From Mesostigma viride (taxonomy: Eukaryota; Streptophyta; Mesostigmatophyceae; Mesostigmatales; Mesostigmataceae), in assembly GCA_009746045.1 (NCBI GenBank), contig RPFO01000175.1, positions 5,603,414 to 5,667,413 of the forward strand: a stretch of DNA of 64,000 nucleotides. The letters run 5' to 3'. The notes beneath the pieces are model-generated. The model did not search any database and was not told where the DNA came from. It saw only the letters and a list, made by a program, of their open reading frames with translations. Both the position numbers and the translations under genes were made by a program. Below are positions 1 through 19,206 of this stretch, piece after piece (position 1 is the first letter of the stretch; every line of letters starts with the position of its first letter).

Positions 1-120
1 GTGCCTTGTGTAGGAAAACGAAACTAACAAAAAAAGCCTGAAATTCAATTAACTCGACAGGACAGCCTCACACACTAACGTATGAGCACAGCTTTCTGCG
101 TCAATGCCACCAGACCTCAG

Positions 121-4777
<4,657 letters not shown>

Positions 4778-4893
4778 CTGGCCAACAGGAACAGATGTGA
4801 AACGTGAAGGGCAGAAAAACCTTTAGTTAGCACCAGATGCTTTATGTAAAGGGCAGGAAAAGGCTTTGATGAGCAGAGGAAAGAAAATGGCTG

Positions 4894-7176
4894 AAGGGGA
4901 TGGGACACCCCCGAATTTTTCGGCGCGGAAAAATTCGCGGCACCGTCCGTGGTACCGTCCGTACCGTGAAAAGGGGGTGCAAGGTGCGCGCACTCCTTAG
5001 GGAACTGGCCATGGCGACTGCGTTTAGGCAAAACTACCATTATAGGGCGAGCCAAATGCAAAACCTTTACTTGAATCTTCAAGACGATGAATTTATGATG
5101 TTAGCTTGCTGCGGATGGTAGCTCGTTTACAATATTGTGGTAGGTTTATCATGGAATCGGCATGGGGGGTGATGCAAATTTTTTGGTCCCACGGAATGAA
5201 ATAAAATTCATGATAACGCCAGTAAGTTCGCGATTGCAGGGGGAGTTCTGACCGTGAAGGAGGCATTAATATCGGTAGCATCGAATTCCAAACCGAACGT
5301 GTTCTTTTTGCCAAGTTTCGGCCATTTTTGGTGAGTAATTATTCAGGCCTGCGCAGGGCATGTCTGACCTTTCCAGGGAAGAAAGGCCACTGTTGCACGC
5401 CTGGGCGAGGTATTTACGAGAGCAAGGTATAGATATGTGGCGAACGTTATCTGCTATCGGTGATTTCTTCTATGAGCTCACCGTTTGAAGTATTTTGTAT
5501 TCTTTTCGGGCAGTTTCCGCCAGCTAGCTCGCCGCTTCTTGCCGTCGAGTTGTCAAAAGCCTGGCAGCTTTAGATTGTTTTCGTTGATGTCATGGTCAGG
5601 GACACTTCAGTCTCAGCCTATGGCTTCTCGGGAAGGCTTGAGGGATTTCATGGAGCGCGTTCTGGCAAGGATGTTGCGCGTATGAACACTTCTTGTTGTG
5701 TGAGAGTCGCACACCCTTTCTTTGCAGTAGCATCACAGCGCTCAGAAGCTGAACGGCCGCCAGTGGTTTCTTCCCATTTTGTCGTGCAGGGAAGGAAGTG
5801 TTATAGTGATGATCATGTTGGAGATATTGCATTTGTGTGACTGCATGTAGATAGCTGCCACCATTGTTTTTTTTCAGCTTGCCCTCTTTCTGATCCTGTG
5901 ACAAGATTACAGTATGCTGAGCCAACCCAACCATGGTTGACATGATTGACTGCATGCAAGCTATTTATACCATGACCCTTCGTGGTTCCTTGCCCTCCAT
6001 TGTCCTTGTTGTTGCTCATGTTGGGTGTGGCAGTTTAGGAGGTGTTGTTGTGTTGATTAGCTTGGTTGGTGTGAACCTTACACTCTAACCTGGGAGAAAC
6101 ATAGGAAATGCTGGCTAGGCCTGCTAGTGCTACCACCAATGTTGCTGTGCCCATATTAACAAGGCTGGCCATGCTCGAGGGACGGTGAAGGCGTATAAGG
6201 TGTGTGGCCACCTTTTGCACTTTGTAAAGATATTCAGCATGCTTTTGGTGCACGTTGGATGGCATTTGAGGTGTCATTGTTTACTTGCTTACTGAATGGT
6301 CCTCAGCCCCTTGTCAGGTGGCCATATAGGAAACCCATTGCCTTGAGCACTTCTTGTCACAATGACCCCCAACCTTGAGCATGTGTTGTCATCAGTGTGC
6401 AAGAGGCAATCACATGTGCTTTGGTCAGTGTGCAGAGGTCTTTGATAAGCAAGGAGATGCTAATGTGGCCAAATGCTAACTAAAAGCTCCTTGTAGCGTC
6501 TTCATGGGTGGCCATCTTGGAATGGTGTAGCGTGGGCAGTTTTTCTTGGAATGGCGTCAAACCTTGAACATAGGAGGTACCATATGTGCAGACCATGGTA
6601 GTATGTGGTTTGGCCGGCTTACACGTGGTTTAGATGGATACAGCGGTGTCAGTGTGGTAAAATACACTAAAAACTACCGTAGCTTCGTCACAGGTGGCTT
6701 CCTAGGAAACCCATCAACTACAGCTGCACTTGTCAGAATGACCTGAAAACTTGGGGCTGCATGCCCCCCCACCTGTAATATTTGGGAATATGAGCATGAT
6801 ATAATGTGTTTATGAAATGATTTTTTTTGGGGGGATGAAAAAAGTACCTGTTTTGCGGGAAATCCATCAACGTGAGTAAACATGCTTATTTCTTGGCCCC
6901 AACCAGCTAGAATTTCTAAAAAGTGGGGGAATCATATGGGAATAAATGATTTGGTCCCAATATGCTTGCCCATCGTCCTAGGAAAAATGTGACTTAAATA
7001 GCGTCTTTTTCTATATTTAGCATGTTACCGGCGTATGCTCGGTAGTACCCCCCCCAAGTTGCTGGAAATTTTTTTCATCATATTTACGGTCCCCAATCTA
7101 TGCCATCATTGGATTTCTAGCACATGCATAGGTATGGTTTCCAGAAAAGTGCACTTCAGGGGTGTCCCTTCCCCTT
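4894..7176. mobile_element. Putative non-autonomous DNA element with 22-bp terminal inverted repeats
   Basis: The left end (4894-4915) begins AAGGGGATGGGACACCCCC. The reverse complement of the right end (7155-7176) reads AAGGGGAAGGGACACCCCT. The two termini match at about 20 of 22 positions. A perfect 9-bp-arm hairpin (GAATTTTTC/GAAAAATTC) sits just inside the left end. The 2.3-kb interior has only short frames with no recognisable transposase, and contains diverged internal duplications (about 6313-6365 against 6690-6745). No clear target-site duplication is visible, so the call rests on the termini. Confidence 0.5.
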
Positions 7177-9558
7177 AAATTAAAACGAAAGTGTCAATGG
7201 AGAGAGCCACATGGTTGCTTCAAGGGGTTGGAGTTGGGTCGATGGAAGAGGGCGGGCGGGCTTGGAGAAATGCAGAGAAGCGAAAGAGAGAGGAAGTCAG
7301 GGTCAAGAATGACAGGAGAAGGGGGACTGGACAAACAGCTAGCCAGCAGGCGTCTGTTGAGGAAAAAAGCACGTTTATTTCCAAAAAAAAGTTTAGGAAA
7401 ATAGCCGCCATTGTCCAAACCACGTACAAACACCAAGAACGCTGACATATGGGAAGCGATACGTCCCGGGAACGTGCAAACTGGTTACTGGTACAGGAAA
7501 ATTTTATCGTTCCCTTCACCGGCGACAAAACCAGCTAGTGACTAGCGCGGTTCCTTCGTAACCGACAATGCCGGATGAAGTATGAGGCCTGAACATGCTG
7601 ACTGCTGCCAGCAGATCGATAGGGGCATAGTCTGATCCGTGCTGGGCTGCTGGCAGCTCTCGGCGACCACACCTAGCGTTGCGAGAATCTCTAAAGAAAC
7701 AGTTGATACAGAATGACTTGTGTCACTGTTACAAACTGCATTGTGATATTCATGCGATACAATAGAGCATATGGCGGCTACACCAGATATTTTGTCAGCT
7801 AAAAAGGTTGCTTCAAACGTTACATGGCCAAGGTTTCAAATGAACAATATTTTGCTGTCCTCGGTGTAGAAGTCAAGATTGAAGTACAAGCACATGCCCA
7901 TTTGGTGGGTAATACTACAATACACGCAGCTCATGTTACGCTTTCTTTAGAGTTAGGAAATCTCAGGCATATGCGCAATACGGCCCTAGACTGGGTACGT
8001 ACGCGTTTATTACATTCTGTATCTCAACTAAGGAAATTTAGCAACGAAACTATTCTAGGCATACGCACAGAGCCTTTTTGCGCATGCAAAGCTTTTAATC
8101 ACCACCAGAAAATTTCGTGCAATGAAGGAAGCCATGGACAGATTCAAGCGTACTGCAATGGCGAGGGAAAACTGGCCTCGATTTCTTAACCACAACCTCA
8201 TCATGACCACACGAAATACCTGATTCCTGACGACATCCAGCACCGCTGGAATCGGAAGTCCGCCCCACGCTCCGGGGTTTCGCGACATGGCGAGAGTGAT
8301 CCGCTCACCACTGGAATGCAGAGGTAAAGCGTAGCTGAAAATCTGAAGTGTATCTCAGGATGCCTCGGAAATGCTGATGCCTAAAACGTACCGGCCGGTA
8401 GCTACTGGCATGAGCAATCAGCAGCTAGTGCAGCAGCAATTGAAAACGATCTACAAGAATCCTGGCCTGCGGGGTATCGGCAGCATTGGTAACGAGAAAT
8501 TACACTAGGATAAATTGACAATACACAAGTTCGAGGGCACCGTTATAATGTAAGACGTAGCATTGCACCGATGTTTTTATAATGTTCGGCGCCGACTTTT
8601 GTATGAGTTCGTCACTTTCTTACCCTACGTTCAACTGGTTCAGCTGGTTCTGCATCCACTAACAAGCAAATCTGCAGCTCTAGAGAAGGACATCGATGCC
8701 ACGCTGGCCCAGCACGTAAACCCTTGCGTAAACACTAAACCTTCAAGATCGCTCGCACCGTCGCTTGATATGATTGCTGGCATTTTGCCGCGATTTTAGA
8801 TTTTAGCGTGCTCTGCGCGTCCGCCAAGCTAGGATCAGGAGGATGGCATTTTCTGCTGCCGGCCTAGACCGGGGCCGGGCGGGCTTCTCTTCCGGCGACC
8901 GGTGCCCGGGTTACTGTTCGGAGAGACGGAGACAATGTGCCCGGCCGGCGGCCGACCGGTCGATGTAACGCACTAACGCTTTGATCACTCTGGAGTACTT
9001 ATGTTTTGCCTTATTTGAAAGAATTTTGTGGCTGAGGCAACCATGGAGGCAACCTCAATTTCACAGATGAACTGAATCACGAGCCGGTCGGGACTCGGGA
9101 ATCCACAGCCGGAGACGGACCCGGCATCATCATCCGTCCGTCAATGATGCCGATCCGCCAGGCTGGCCCGCCGGCGGTCGGCCGGGTCAGTGACCGCACG
9201 GATGATCGGTGATTCATCAATTGATGATCACCGTCGGCCCGCCTCCGTCCCTACGCATCCATACGCTTCTGCATTTTCATATTGCGGTCCGACTCTTGAT
9301 AGGACTCTTGCCAATCTTGACAGGTAGCAATCCCCCTAGACACTCCCGGCCACTTAGGCTTCAGTTCAAACACATGCCCTGATCAAGAAAGCTGTTCACC
9401 GCCTAGGTCATCCGGCCCCACCGTCTATAGGTCAATAAGGTCATCTATATACTAGTCGCTCTTCACGTAAGCCAGCCATAATTTCAATGAACAAGGCTAC
9501 ACATTTCCATCTCCATCATTCACATTCATCATCCTGAACGACTAACCGAAAACCGACG
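7177..9558. other. Intergenic stretch without a recognisable gene
   Basis: Short open frames (for example 7824-8189 and 8563-8799, both +) show no family motif and no convincing splice context. GC-rich inverted runs of CCGGCC/GGCCGG type occur near 8860-9240. Nothing else can be supported. Confidence 0.5.
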
Positions 9559-9760
9559 CGGAAAAGATAACGGCAGGCTCGAGCTACCAGGGTCCCGGAT
9601 GGCTCCCGACTTCTGGCCTGCGCTCATTGTCTCCTTGATAGGCAACAATCGTTCGGCACTAACATAGGCAGAGTGTCAAGGAGACAACCAGCGCAGGCCA
9701 GAAATCGGGAGAATCCGGATCGACCATGGTAGCTCGAGCCTGCCGTTATCTTGTCCGCGT
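9559..9760. repeat. Inverted pair of the dispersed ~85-bp repeat
   Basis: 9559-9640 (forward, with AACGGCAGGCTCGAGCTACC and TTCTGGCCTGCGC) and 9676-9760 (reverse complement, with GAGACAACCAGCGCAGGCC and GGTAGCTCGAGCCTGCCG) are the same repeat in opposite orientation around a 35-bp loop. Other copies lie at 15661-15690, 17165-17213, 17227-17264, 17603-17690, 36933-36952, 38137-38220 and 42975-43055. Confidence 0.85.
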
Positions 9761-9779
9761 GTAGAGTGTGTATAGTAAT

Positions 9780-10745
9780 TAGTAAGTAGCTTGCCCAAGG
9801 GCTTGCGCCACAGGGCCCTGTATTGGCGTAAAGTGTGCCAGGCGAGGGAGATACGGTGGTCCACATCGGCCTCGCAGCTGGGGAGTAAGCTGCGGGCAGC
9901 AACTTGTCGCGGTCCGGATACTGGACGCGAGAGCCATCAAGGAGAAAGAGGTCGGGCAGTGGCTGAGTGAGCCCAACCGCCAGGGCCTCTGTCTTTTGCT
10001 GATCTCGAGCCCCACCACTCAGGCCTCGATTGCGAGGCAGTCAAGCCACCTCTGCACGTGCTCAGTGTCCTCGAAGAGGGTGGTGTCGTCTGCACAGATG
10101 ATTTCCGCTAGCCAAATCTCTGTGTCCGCCCCGCCATGCCAGAATTATAGTCTACCATGCTATCTATCACGTATGGCGCCGAGGCATGGACGCTAACGGA
10201 CACGCTGGCGGCCAAGCTAGACGGCACAGTAACCAGGATGCTCCGTCAGGCCCTGAATGTAGGGTTTTCCACGCATAGTTCTTTAGTATCTTTGTACCAG
10301 GGCATGCCTCGCATTCCGGACGAGATTAGACAGCGTAGGATAGCCTTCGTAGGACATCTTGCTCGCACCAGCCAGGTAGACACCGACCTCGGTCTGGCCG
10401 GCCCCTGGGCAGCGGCTTGGCCAACCAGGGCGGCATATCCTGGCCTGGCCTGGCCTGGCCCCAAGGACATTCCTAAGAAGGTAGGCAAACATGTCATGAC
10501 CTACCCACAGCAGTTGCTGGCTGACCTACTAGTGGTCCCAGCTCAGTTTGAACATCGCATTCACTCCCTCTCTCTTGCTTGGACTGCTATGCAGGACAAG
10601 AAGAGGTGGAAGACCATTGTCCAGGCTCATACGCCCGCCCCTGTGGGCAGGCCCCCTCCCCCCAAGCGGAAGGGGCGCTTTGCTGAGTAGAATAGGTAGG
10701 GTTTTCTAGACTAGATTAGCTTAGAGTTAGATTAGTTCGGTTTCG
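9780..10745. mobile_element. Rearranged LINE-type retrotransposon fragment (ORF2 C-terminal half)
   Basis: 10157-10690 (+) encodes a typical region downstream of the reverse transcriptase in non-LTR elements: YGAEAWTLTDTLAAKLD, RMLRQALN, then RRIAFVGHLAR and a basic C-terminus ending KRKGRFAE. The adjacent 9780-10150 instead carries reverse-transcriptase-region sequence on the minus strand, colinear with the minus-strand copy at 16022-16342 (shared residues QRPWRL). The two halves of one protein therefore point in opposite directions, as after an inversion or 5'-inverted insertion. The element is dead. Its 3' end is about 10745. Confidence 0.8.
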
Positions 10746-11048
10746 CGGCTTTGCCCCCCCTCCATCCATCGAAGGGAATATGTGCTACATGATATCCCAA
10801 CGGAGTCATGTTATAACTTAAGAGATGCACTGTACATGTAACGAACTAGCCCACCCACAACCTTGGATCAATACCAATGAGACAACCTTGAATGAATACG
10901 TTTGACCCCTCGATAGAACTAGGCATGCGTACAAGAAATAGCACAGTGCTCAGGAGCACTAACACCACCTTTTCATGGGAGTGGTATTTAGCATGCAGAC
11001 CTTCTCCCATCGCGTTATCAGCATGGTTCACTTGTGAGGGACCTGCTA

Positions 11049-12652
11049 TTACTCCCGGCAAGATTTCCCATCTCTAGCCGACTCTTCGAGTTTCAAGACT
11101 TCTGCGGCCTCTGGGCAGCTCTTGGCTATTCGCTCCTTGAGGGCCCTGCGATAGTACAGGGTGCCGTGCCAACAAAACAAATCCATGCAGGTTGGTCATG
11201 CTACATGTCCTCCCTGCCTTGCAACGCCACTGTTTGAAGTCACATTACCAGCATTGCCAATGCCAATTATATCCCCCAATCCAACGCACATGTTGCCTAC
11301 ATTTAAGTACGAAGAACCCCATAACTCACTTACCAACAAACATCCATCTGTACCCTGCGGTCACCTCCTCCCTTTCTTAGAAGCCATCTACCGTTTGCTC
11401 GAAAGTGATGAGCGGAACGATGCGTATATGTGATGCTCTGTCAGCTATGAAAACCGTTGTTCCTACTGAGCTGCCGCCAAGGGGGCCTTGACTCTGGGTG
11501 AATGTGCAACTTCAAACGAGTCAACATAACGAGAGTGTATTTCCATGATATGCTTAGTGGATGCTTCACAAAATGGAGCATATTTAGAAAAAATGTTGGC
11601 CCCAAATCACGCATTTACCATACTTTCTTACTAAAACCTGTTGCCTGCCACCTGTCAGAGCATGCAGTGATGCATTACATGACGACATGTGGATGCTTAC
11701 ATGGTGTAAAACGGAACCGGGTCGGATTTTAAACCATGTTTGGTTAACCACACCGTGGGCTCATGCAAACTCACATAGAAAGAAATGCCAAGAAAAAACT
11801 TACTGCTGATGAGATCACTCTCATTTTTCGTGATTTACACTGCTCTCTGGGGAAAAATTGCTATTACAGAATGGCGTGCTCCCTATTGACATGCAGCGGG
11901 TAGCGGTTCCTCCCCCACTCGCCCGTAGCAATCCAGATTTCTTTTCCAAGGCATGCAGAAGGTGAACAAGCTCAAGTGCTCACGCGCAGAAGAATGTGGC
12001 CATCTCAAAGCATCCGCATGATCGACTCACCGCAGGTGCAAGAAAACAAAGTCGAGGTCCTCCTTCATCTGCTTGATTTGGTGAAGTCGGGTTCCGAACA
12101 TGGCCCGCAGCTCAGCGATGGCGTCGTCAGCATAGTCATTGAAGTGGGACAGTACGGAGTTGCTGTCACCCAGCTTGTTCAATCTGATGACGAGTATCAA
12201 GAAAAGAGGCACGAAACAGGAATATCACAAAATATTGACGAGCCCAGGCACGACCGTTAGCGGGCTGATGACGCATCATGAAGCCAGGTGCGCGCGAACG
12301 GTCGTTGAGGGAGTCACCCACACACAGGCGCATGTAAGAAAAAAAATAACGACGCAGACGTTCGTCTGGAAATCCTGGAGTAAAGCTATCCCTATCCACA
12401 AGGTAAATTGACCACGGCAATAGCACAGGGCCAGCAGTTCTTCGACAAGAATGACGTGGCTTTAACGACTTCACGAAGGTTCGTTGTTTGAAACACTTAC
12501 ATCCTGTTTTGAGATTCGATAATGGCGTCCGTATGGCAATCTTCGGGAGTATTGCCTGATACAATCCTGGAGCACTCTCGTTCAAACGCGTCCGATGCCG
12601 CTGGATGAGAGGACCTTGGCTCTGCTATTGAAATACCGTGCGACGCTGACAT
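11049..12652 (-). CDS. KXD1: KxDL motif protein (BORC subunit KXD1 homologue), three exons
   Basis: Exons 12652-12501, 12183-12031 and 11145-11049 total 402 nt and encode 133 residues from ATG to TAA. Donors are GTAAGT and GTGAGT; acceptors are CAG. Exon phases agree at both junctions. The product begins MSASHGISIAEPRSSHPAAS, then ECSRIVSGNTPEDCHTDAII. It carries the family signature HQIKQMKEDLDFVFLHLR (K-E-D-L is the KxDL motif), followed across the last junction by RALKERIAKSCPEA, which parallels the RTLKGKLARQHPEAF region of the animal protein. KXD1 is a small helical subunit of BORC, which couples lysosomes and endosomes to Arl8 and kinesin and regulates their position. A lysosomal or vacuolar membrane role in this alga is inferred. 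It is divergent from the spermidine synthase gene. Confidence 0.85.
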
Positions 12653-14548
<1,896 letters not shown>

Positions 14549-14706
14549 AGGCCTGGTTGTGAAGCATGAGCATGCACTGAGTTAAATAATGATGGAGACG
14601 TGGTGAACGCGCTGCCAAGCCCCTAGAAGGTATTCGAACTGCCTATGAACGAAACCATGATGTTGCCGATGGTTGTAAGGCACATCACCTCGTTGCGTAT
14701 AATTCC

Positions 14707-14712
14707 AATAAA
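14707..14712 (+). terminator. Possible polyadenylation signal AATAAA
   Basis: AATAAA lies about 160 bp after the spermidine synthase stop. The distance is plausible for a 3' UTR; no other evidence supports use. Confidence 0.3.
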
Positions 14713-15213
14713 ACGCAGAGTTTTTGTAAATTTGGCAGTGGCTTGGCTAAATTGAGCTTGGCATGGGACTTGAAAACCCACGCCTGGAAAGCATGTCGAC
14801 GTGCCTGTCACCAGCTGTCTGCACCGAGTTGACTTGGGTATTGGGGAATTGTGATATATGTAGTTAATGTATGAACCCGTTGGAAGGGTTTAAACCATCG
14901 GAAAACAAGGCATGGGGGTGCAGTATTCAGCCGCATTACTATAAATATGCATTATGTTATGATGCTTTGTGGCTGTAATTTGTGCAATATGCTTTCCTGC
15001 ATGCATATGGATTTGATGCCCGCAGTGATTGTTAACTCAGCAGCACATGCATGCAAAGCAATATGTCTCTGCCTGCAGCCTGAAGTGCATGTGCTTTTTA
15101 TTAAGTGAGACAACTATTCCTGGTCGCATGGCGTCCGAATGTCCTGGAAGGACTATCTTATACAATGTTGTATACAATTTACCATATAAATGACTACTGC
15201 TGTCATTACCGTA

Positions 15214-15575
15214 GTGGTCAAAATCACATTGCGTCTAATTGTTTGTGAATCGACCTCGCAAACTGCTATTAATGGGCTTCATTTTGGGTCGCGAAGTTCA
15301 AATGTTACCGCGCCGCGCCTGCGCCGCGCCGCACAGCCCCAAGCCTAGCTATTATAATCAGTGCTACCCAATGGAAAATTACTCAGTTGGGTAGTTGGGT
15401 TATACATTGAAAGGGGGCCAAGGGATATGAAGTCGGTGAGACCCAAGCCACTGACCACAAACAAGTCGATCTTCTCGCAAACCTAAAACTTTGCCTTCGT
15501 TTTGGGTCGCAAACTATAAATTTCACCTTGTTCTGGGGGTCGCAAAGTAATTAGACGCAAAATGATTTTGACCAC
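15214..15575. mobile_element. MITE-like element with 27-bp terminal inverted repeats
   Basis: 15214-15240 (GTGGTCAAAATCACATTGCG...) and the reverse complement of 15549-15575 (GTGGTCAAAATCATTTTGCG...) match at about 25 of 27 positions. Both ends are flanked by GTA, a likely 3-bp target-site duplication. The 362-bp interior is non-coding, with a diverged repeat of TTTGGGTCGC(A/G)AA. Typical of a non-autonomous DNA transposon. Confidence 0.7.
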
Positions 15576-15941
15576 GTACTACGGTATAGCCTGACCTAGC
15601 TGGTTGTCTCATTGATTTAACTAGCACGTAAAGCAAGACATGATTGACATATCTCAAGCTAGGAGACAACTAGCACAGGCCAGAAATCGATTTGATCGAG
15701 TTGACATATCTGTTTGGTGTAGCTCAGCGCGTACTGTGTGATGTAGCTAGCACTGACATATAGTTAATTAATTAATTAGACTCGAGCTCCCGTTGGGAAG
15801 TCACGGAGCATTAACCCCGATGGATGGATGGATGGATGGGTGCAAACAGTCCTACCGGTCTAATCTATCTACATCATCTACCTACAACATCTATCTAAAC
15901 AACATCACTAACTACAACATCTATCTAAACAACACGCTACC

Positions 15942-17150
15942 CTAGGGGAGCTGTCTGGCGTGCCTCCCGCGGGTTGCACACGCGGGCGCTTCCCCACGGG
16001 GGGGGGCTCGTTGTCCTCGATCTATGACCTGGGCCCACTTGGCCTTGTCCACATCAGCCTCGCAGCTGGGAAGCAGGCTGCCCAGCAGCTTGACGCGGTC
16101 CCGGTACAGGACTCGAAAGCCGTCAAGGAGATAGAGGGGTGGCGGTGAGTGGGTGAGTCCAATCGCCAGGGCCTCTGTCTTCTTGCTGCCCTCAAGCCCC
16201 ACTGCACGGGCCTCGATAGCCAGGCAGTCAAGCCATGTCTGCACGTGCCCAGTGTCCTCGAAGAGGGTGGTGTCGTCTGCGTAGATGATGTCCGCCAGCT
16301 GCATCTCCGTTTCCGCTCCGCCATGCCAGAAGTGGTTGGCAACCTGCACCCCTGGTTCCCTACTCACGATGCGGGCAAATCGCTTGCGCGCCTGAATCAT
16401 TACGTATTCGACCACAATAATGAACAGGTAGGGCGATAGCACGCAGCCCTGCCACACACCCTTCTGTAAAGGGCATGGAGGCGTGGTCCCGTAAGAAGTG
16501 CGCACCGAATTAAGTGGTGGACCCCTCATACAGGTTGCGGATCACAGCAATAGGGGGGCGGGGGATCCGGAACAGCGTGAGGATGTCCCATAGCGCAGGC
16601 CAGAAAACCGAAGCGAAGGCTTTGGATGAAGTCCACCAGCACAAGGTGCAAAGGGGACTCACCAGGCTGAAGGCGTTGTGCACAGTTCCTCCACAAGTCG
16701 GCGAGTAGCGAAGAGCGCCTGTACTGTGTTGCGACCTGAACGGAAGCCGTGCTGAGTCTCGCTGAGGTGACCGTCCAGGGCCGAGGGCAGGCGGTTCAGG
16801 ATATGAGCCGCATAAGAAGCTTGAGGGGGGCACTTTGGATGCACACCCCGCTGTAGTTGCCGGGGTCGGCTGGCGACCCCTTGTTCTTGTACAGCATCGT
16901 GCGAAAACTGTGTGGCCAGGCCGCTGGAGGCGGTTGCAACGACAGCAGAAGGCGGTTGCAGATATCCCGGAAGAGCAGCATAACACCGGTGTCCTCAAAT
17001 TCGGCTGCAAATTGCACAACTGCGGTGCCCAGGAATCTCGTCGGAGCCGGTGGCTGCGTCATAACGCAGACGCTGGACCGCCTCCATGACCTCGCGAGAG
17101 GTGAAAGGAGGCATGTCGGACGGGTCGCCAAGTGGGCCGATCAGCGGACT
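15942..17150 (-). mobile_element. Degenerate LINE ORF2 reverse transcriptase
   Basis: Read on the minus strand in several frames, the reverse-transcriptase blocks appear in order: PFTSREVMEAVQRLRYDAAT, LYKNKGSPADPGNYSGVC, QHGFRSGRNTVQAL, a damaged D-F-x-K-A-F-D block (SSKAFASVFWPALW), LQKGVWQGCVLSPYLF, and the catalytic box IIYADDTTLFEDT. At least three frameshifts separate them, so the copy is dead. The order and the YADD box identify a non-LTR (LINE) retrotransposon. Confidence 0.88.
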
Positions 17151-17164
17151 GACATATAATCTGT

Positions 17165-17690
17165 GGGTCCGGATTCTCCCGATTTCTGGCCTGCGCTGGT
17201 TGTCTCCTTGATATAATCTGTGTGATTGACCCGATTTCTGGCCTGCGCTGGTTGTCTCCTTGACATATCTGCGTGATCCATAGCTCGCCACTGCACATGT
17301 GATGTAGTGCTCACTGGCTGTGAATTTGTCTGTGTAGCTCACCACTGCATGTGTTTCTGTCTGCTGTAGCATGAGAGAGGAAGGGGCGGACATTCCCTCC
17401 AACAATCTATTCACATATAAATATTGAAAACCAGACTGCAAGCATCAATCTTCATATCGCAAAAGAATTTGGCAAGCCTCCGAGACAACAATTCCTATGT
17501 TTCTTCCTGTTTTCCCCATCAGCTGGGATGTATTTCTAATGTCCACGGCAACACATATTCACCCCATCCATTTCCATCACCACGCATCCTGAACAATTCA
17601 ACAAACACGGATAAGATAACAGCAGGCTCGAGCTACCATGGTCCGGATTCTTTCAGATTTCTGGCCTGTGCTGGTTCTCTCTTTGGTATT
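17165..17690 (+). repeat. Three further copies of the dispersed ~85-bp repeat
   Basis: 17165-17213 and 17227-17264 are tandem partial copies (TTTCTGGCCTGCGCTGGTTG followed by TCTCC). 17603-17690 is a fuller copy with AGCAGGCTCGAGCTACCATG and TTTCTGGCCTGTGCTGG. They adjoin the 5' end of the neighbouring LINE copy. Confidence 0.8.
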
Positions 17691-17699
17691 CGGAAGTGC

Positions 17700-18369
17700 T
17701 TTCCCAATCACTCAAGCCACACTGCTGTGCCCAAGCTCTCCTGATTCACCCCAAAGGTGGATACTGGATACGACGCTTCTAGCAAAACCCTCTTATTCAC
17801 TACTTCAAGAAATCCTTTCAAGTTTCCCTATCACGCCTATTTCTGTGGAGTTTCAATCTTGACAAAGTCTTCCGGCAGCGTCACCTGTCGGATGCACATC
17901 AGAACAAGGAACAGGACAATAAACACGCGCGGCATCCATCAGTATTTTCTGGCACTGAAGCTGCAAAATTGCAGCCCCTTCCCCCCCCCCCCCCCCTGTT
18001 TTTCCCAACATTCCCAGTCCGCGTACTGTAGATGCGCACAGTGGCAGATGTGCACAAACCGTTGGAATGCCATGCCTCCAGTTGCCTCACTATAAACAAC
18101 GAGATAAACATTGGATTAGCAACAGCCTACAGGCACTTCCACATGCAAGTGCTTGTCCAGTCTCTCCTACCAGACCAGGAAGCATGGCAAGGAGTTAGCC
18201 TTCCTACAATAAAATGGACAAAGCTTACCTAGGCTCCCATCTATAATGATGCACGGGCAGCCAATCAACAGCTAGCTACATGTCTGTGGTTGATAACAGT
18301 AATTATAATAGTAATCATAATGATGATGATAATAATAATGATAGTAATAATAGAAATCATACCATGATG

Positions 18370-18403
<34 letters not shown>

Positions 18404-19075
18404 TAAGCACACGACTGCTTCATGTGGGTGCAGATAAAGGAACCTTCAACCCCTACACACAACGAGGAGGAGGGAGGGCGCCCTTGACTAGGTTACACTA
18501 GCTTCTCTCACTGCCACAAGTGGGCAAGCCACAGAGTGCTCTCTCCGCAGCACGGTGCGGGCGCAATCGTGGGTGCACTACAACACTAGGTAGGCTGATG
18601 CAAAGCAGCTGGAGTTGATGGTTGCATGGTTAGCGAAAGGAAAGGGGATAGCGGTAAAGTAACAGGGTAAAAAGGTAGGATGGCGCCGAAGCAAACCAAG
18701 ATGCTCAAATTAGCCAGACAGGTACTGACTCGAGTCCAAAGACATCTCAACCCAAACCAAAGCTAGCACATACAAAAATGCAGAACGCGCGCTCCGAGTC
18801 ACTCAGATTACCCCACTAGCTATCAAAATGCCTGGTATCATTCAGACTGCCCCACTAGCTATGACAATAATAGCATAGGTATAGTATAGTCTGCCATAGT
18901 ATACTCTGCGCCGTGTACCGTCATGGCGGTCATGCGTGGCTACGGTTGTGAAGGCGTGGCTGCATCATGAGGCGTGCTGCGATGTCAAGCCTGTGCTGGC
19001 GGCCTCATTCATTGACGAAGCCAGGCGTGCATACTGTGCACCGTCGCTCATACTGATACTGCATAGTAGTCCATG
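17700..19075. other. Intergenic stretch with imperfect trinucleotide repeats
   Basis: No gene is recognised. 18289-18410 is an imperfect AAT/GAT-type tract. 18800-18870 holds a direct repeat around CCCCACTAGCTAT. A diverged unit containing GTCAAGCCTGTGCTGGC lies at about 18985, with relatives at about 19547 and 19775. Confidence 0.55.

Positions 19076-19206
<131 letters not shown>

Noticed and set aside
7824..8189. 121-codon plus-strand frame
   Set aside because: No family motif, no splice context and no neighbours that support it.
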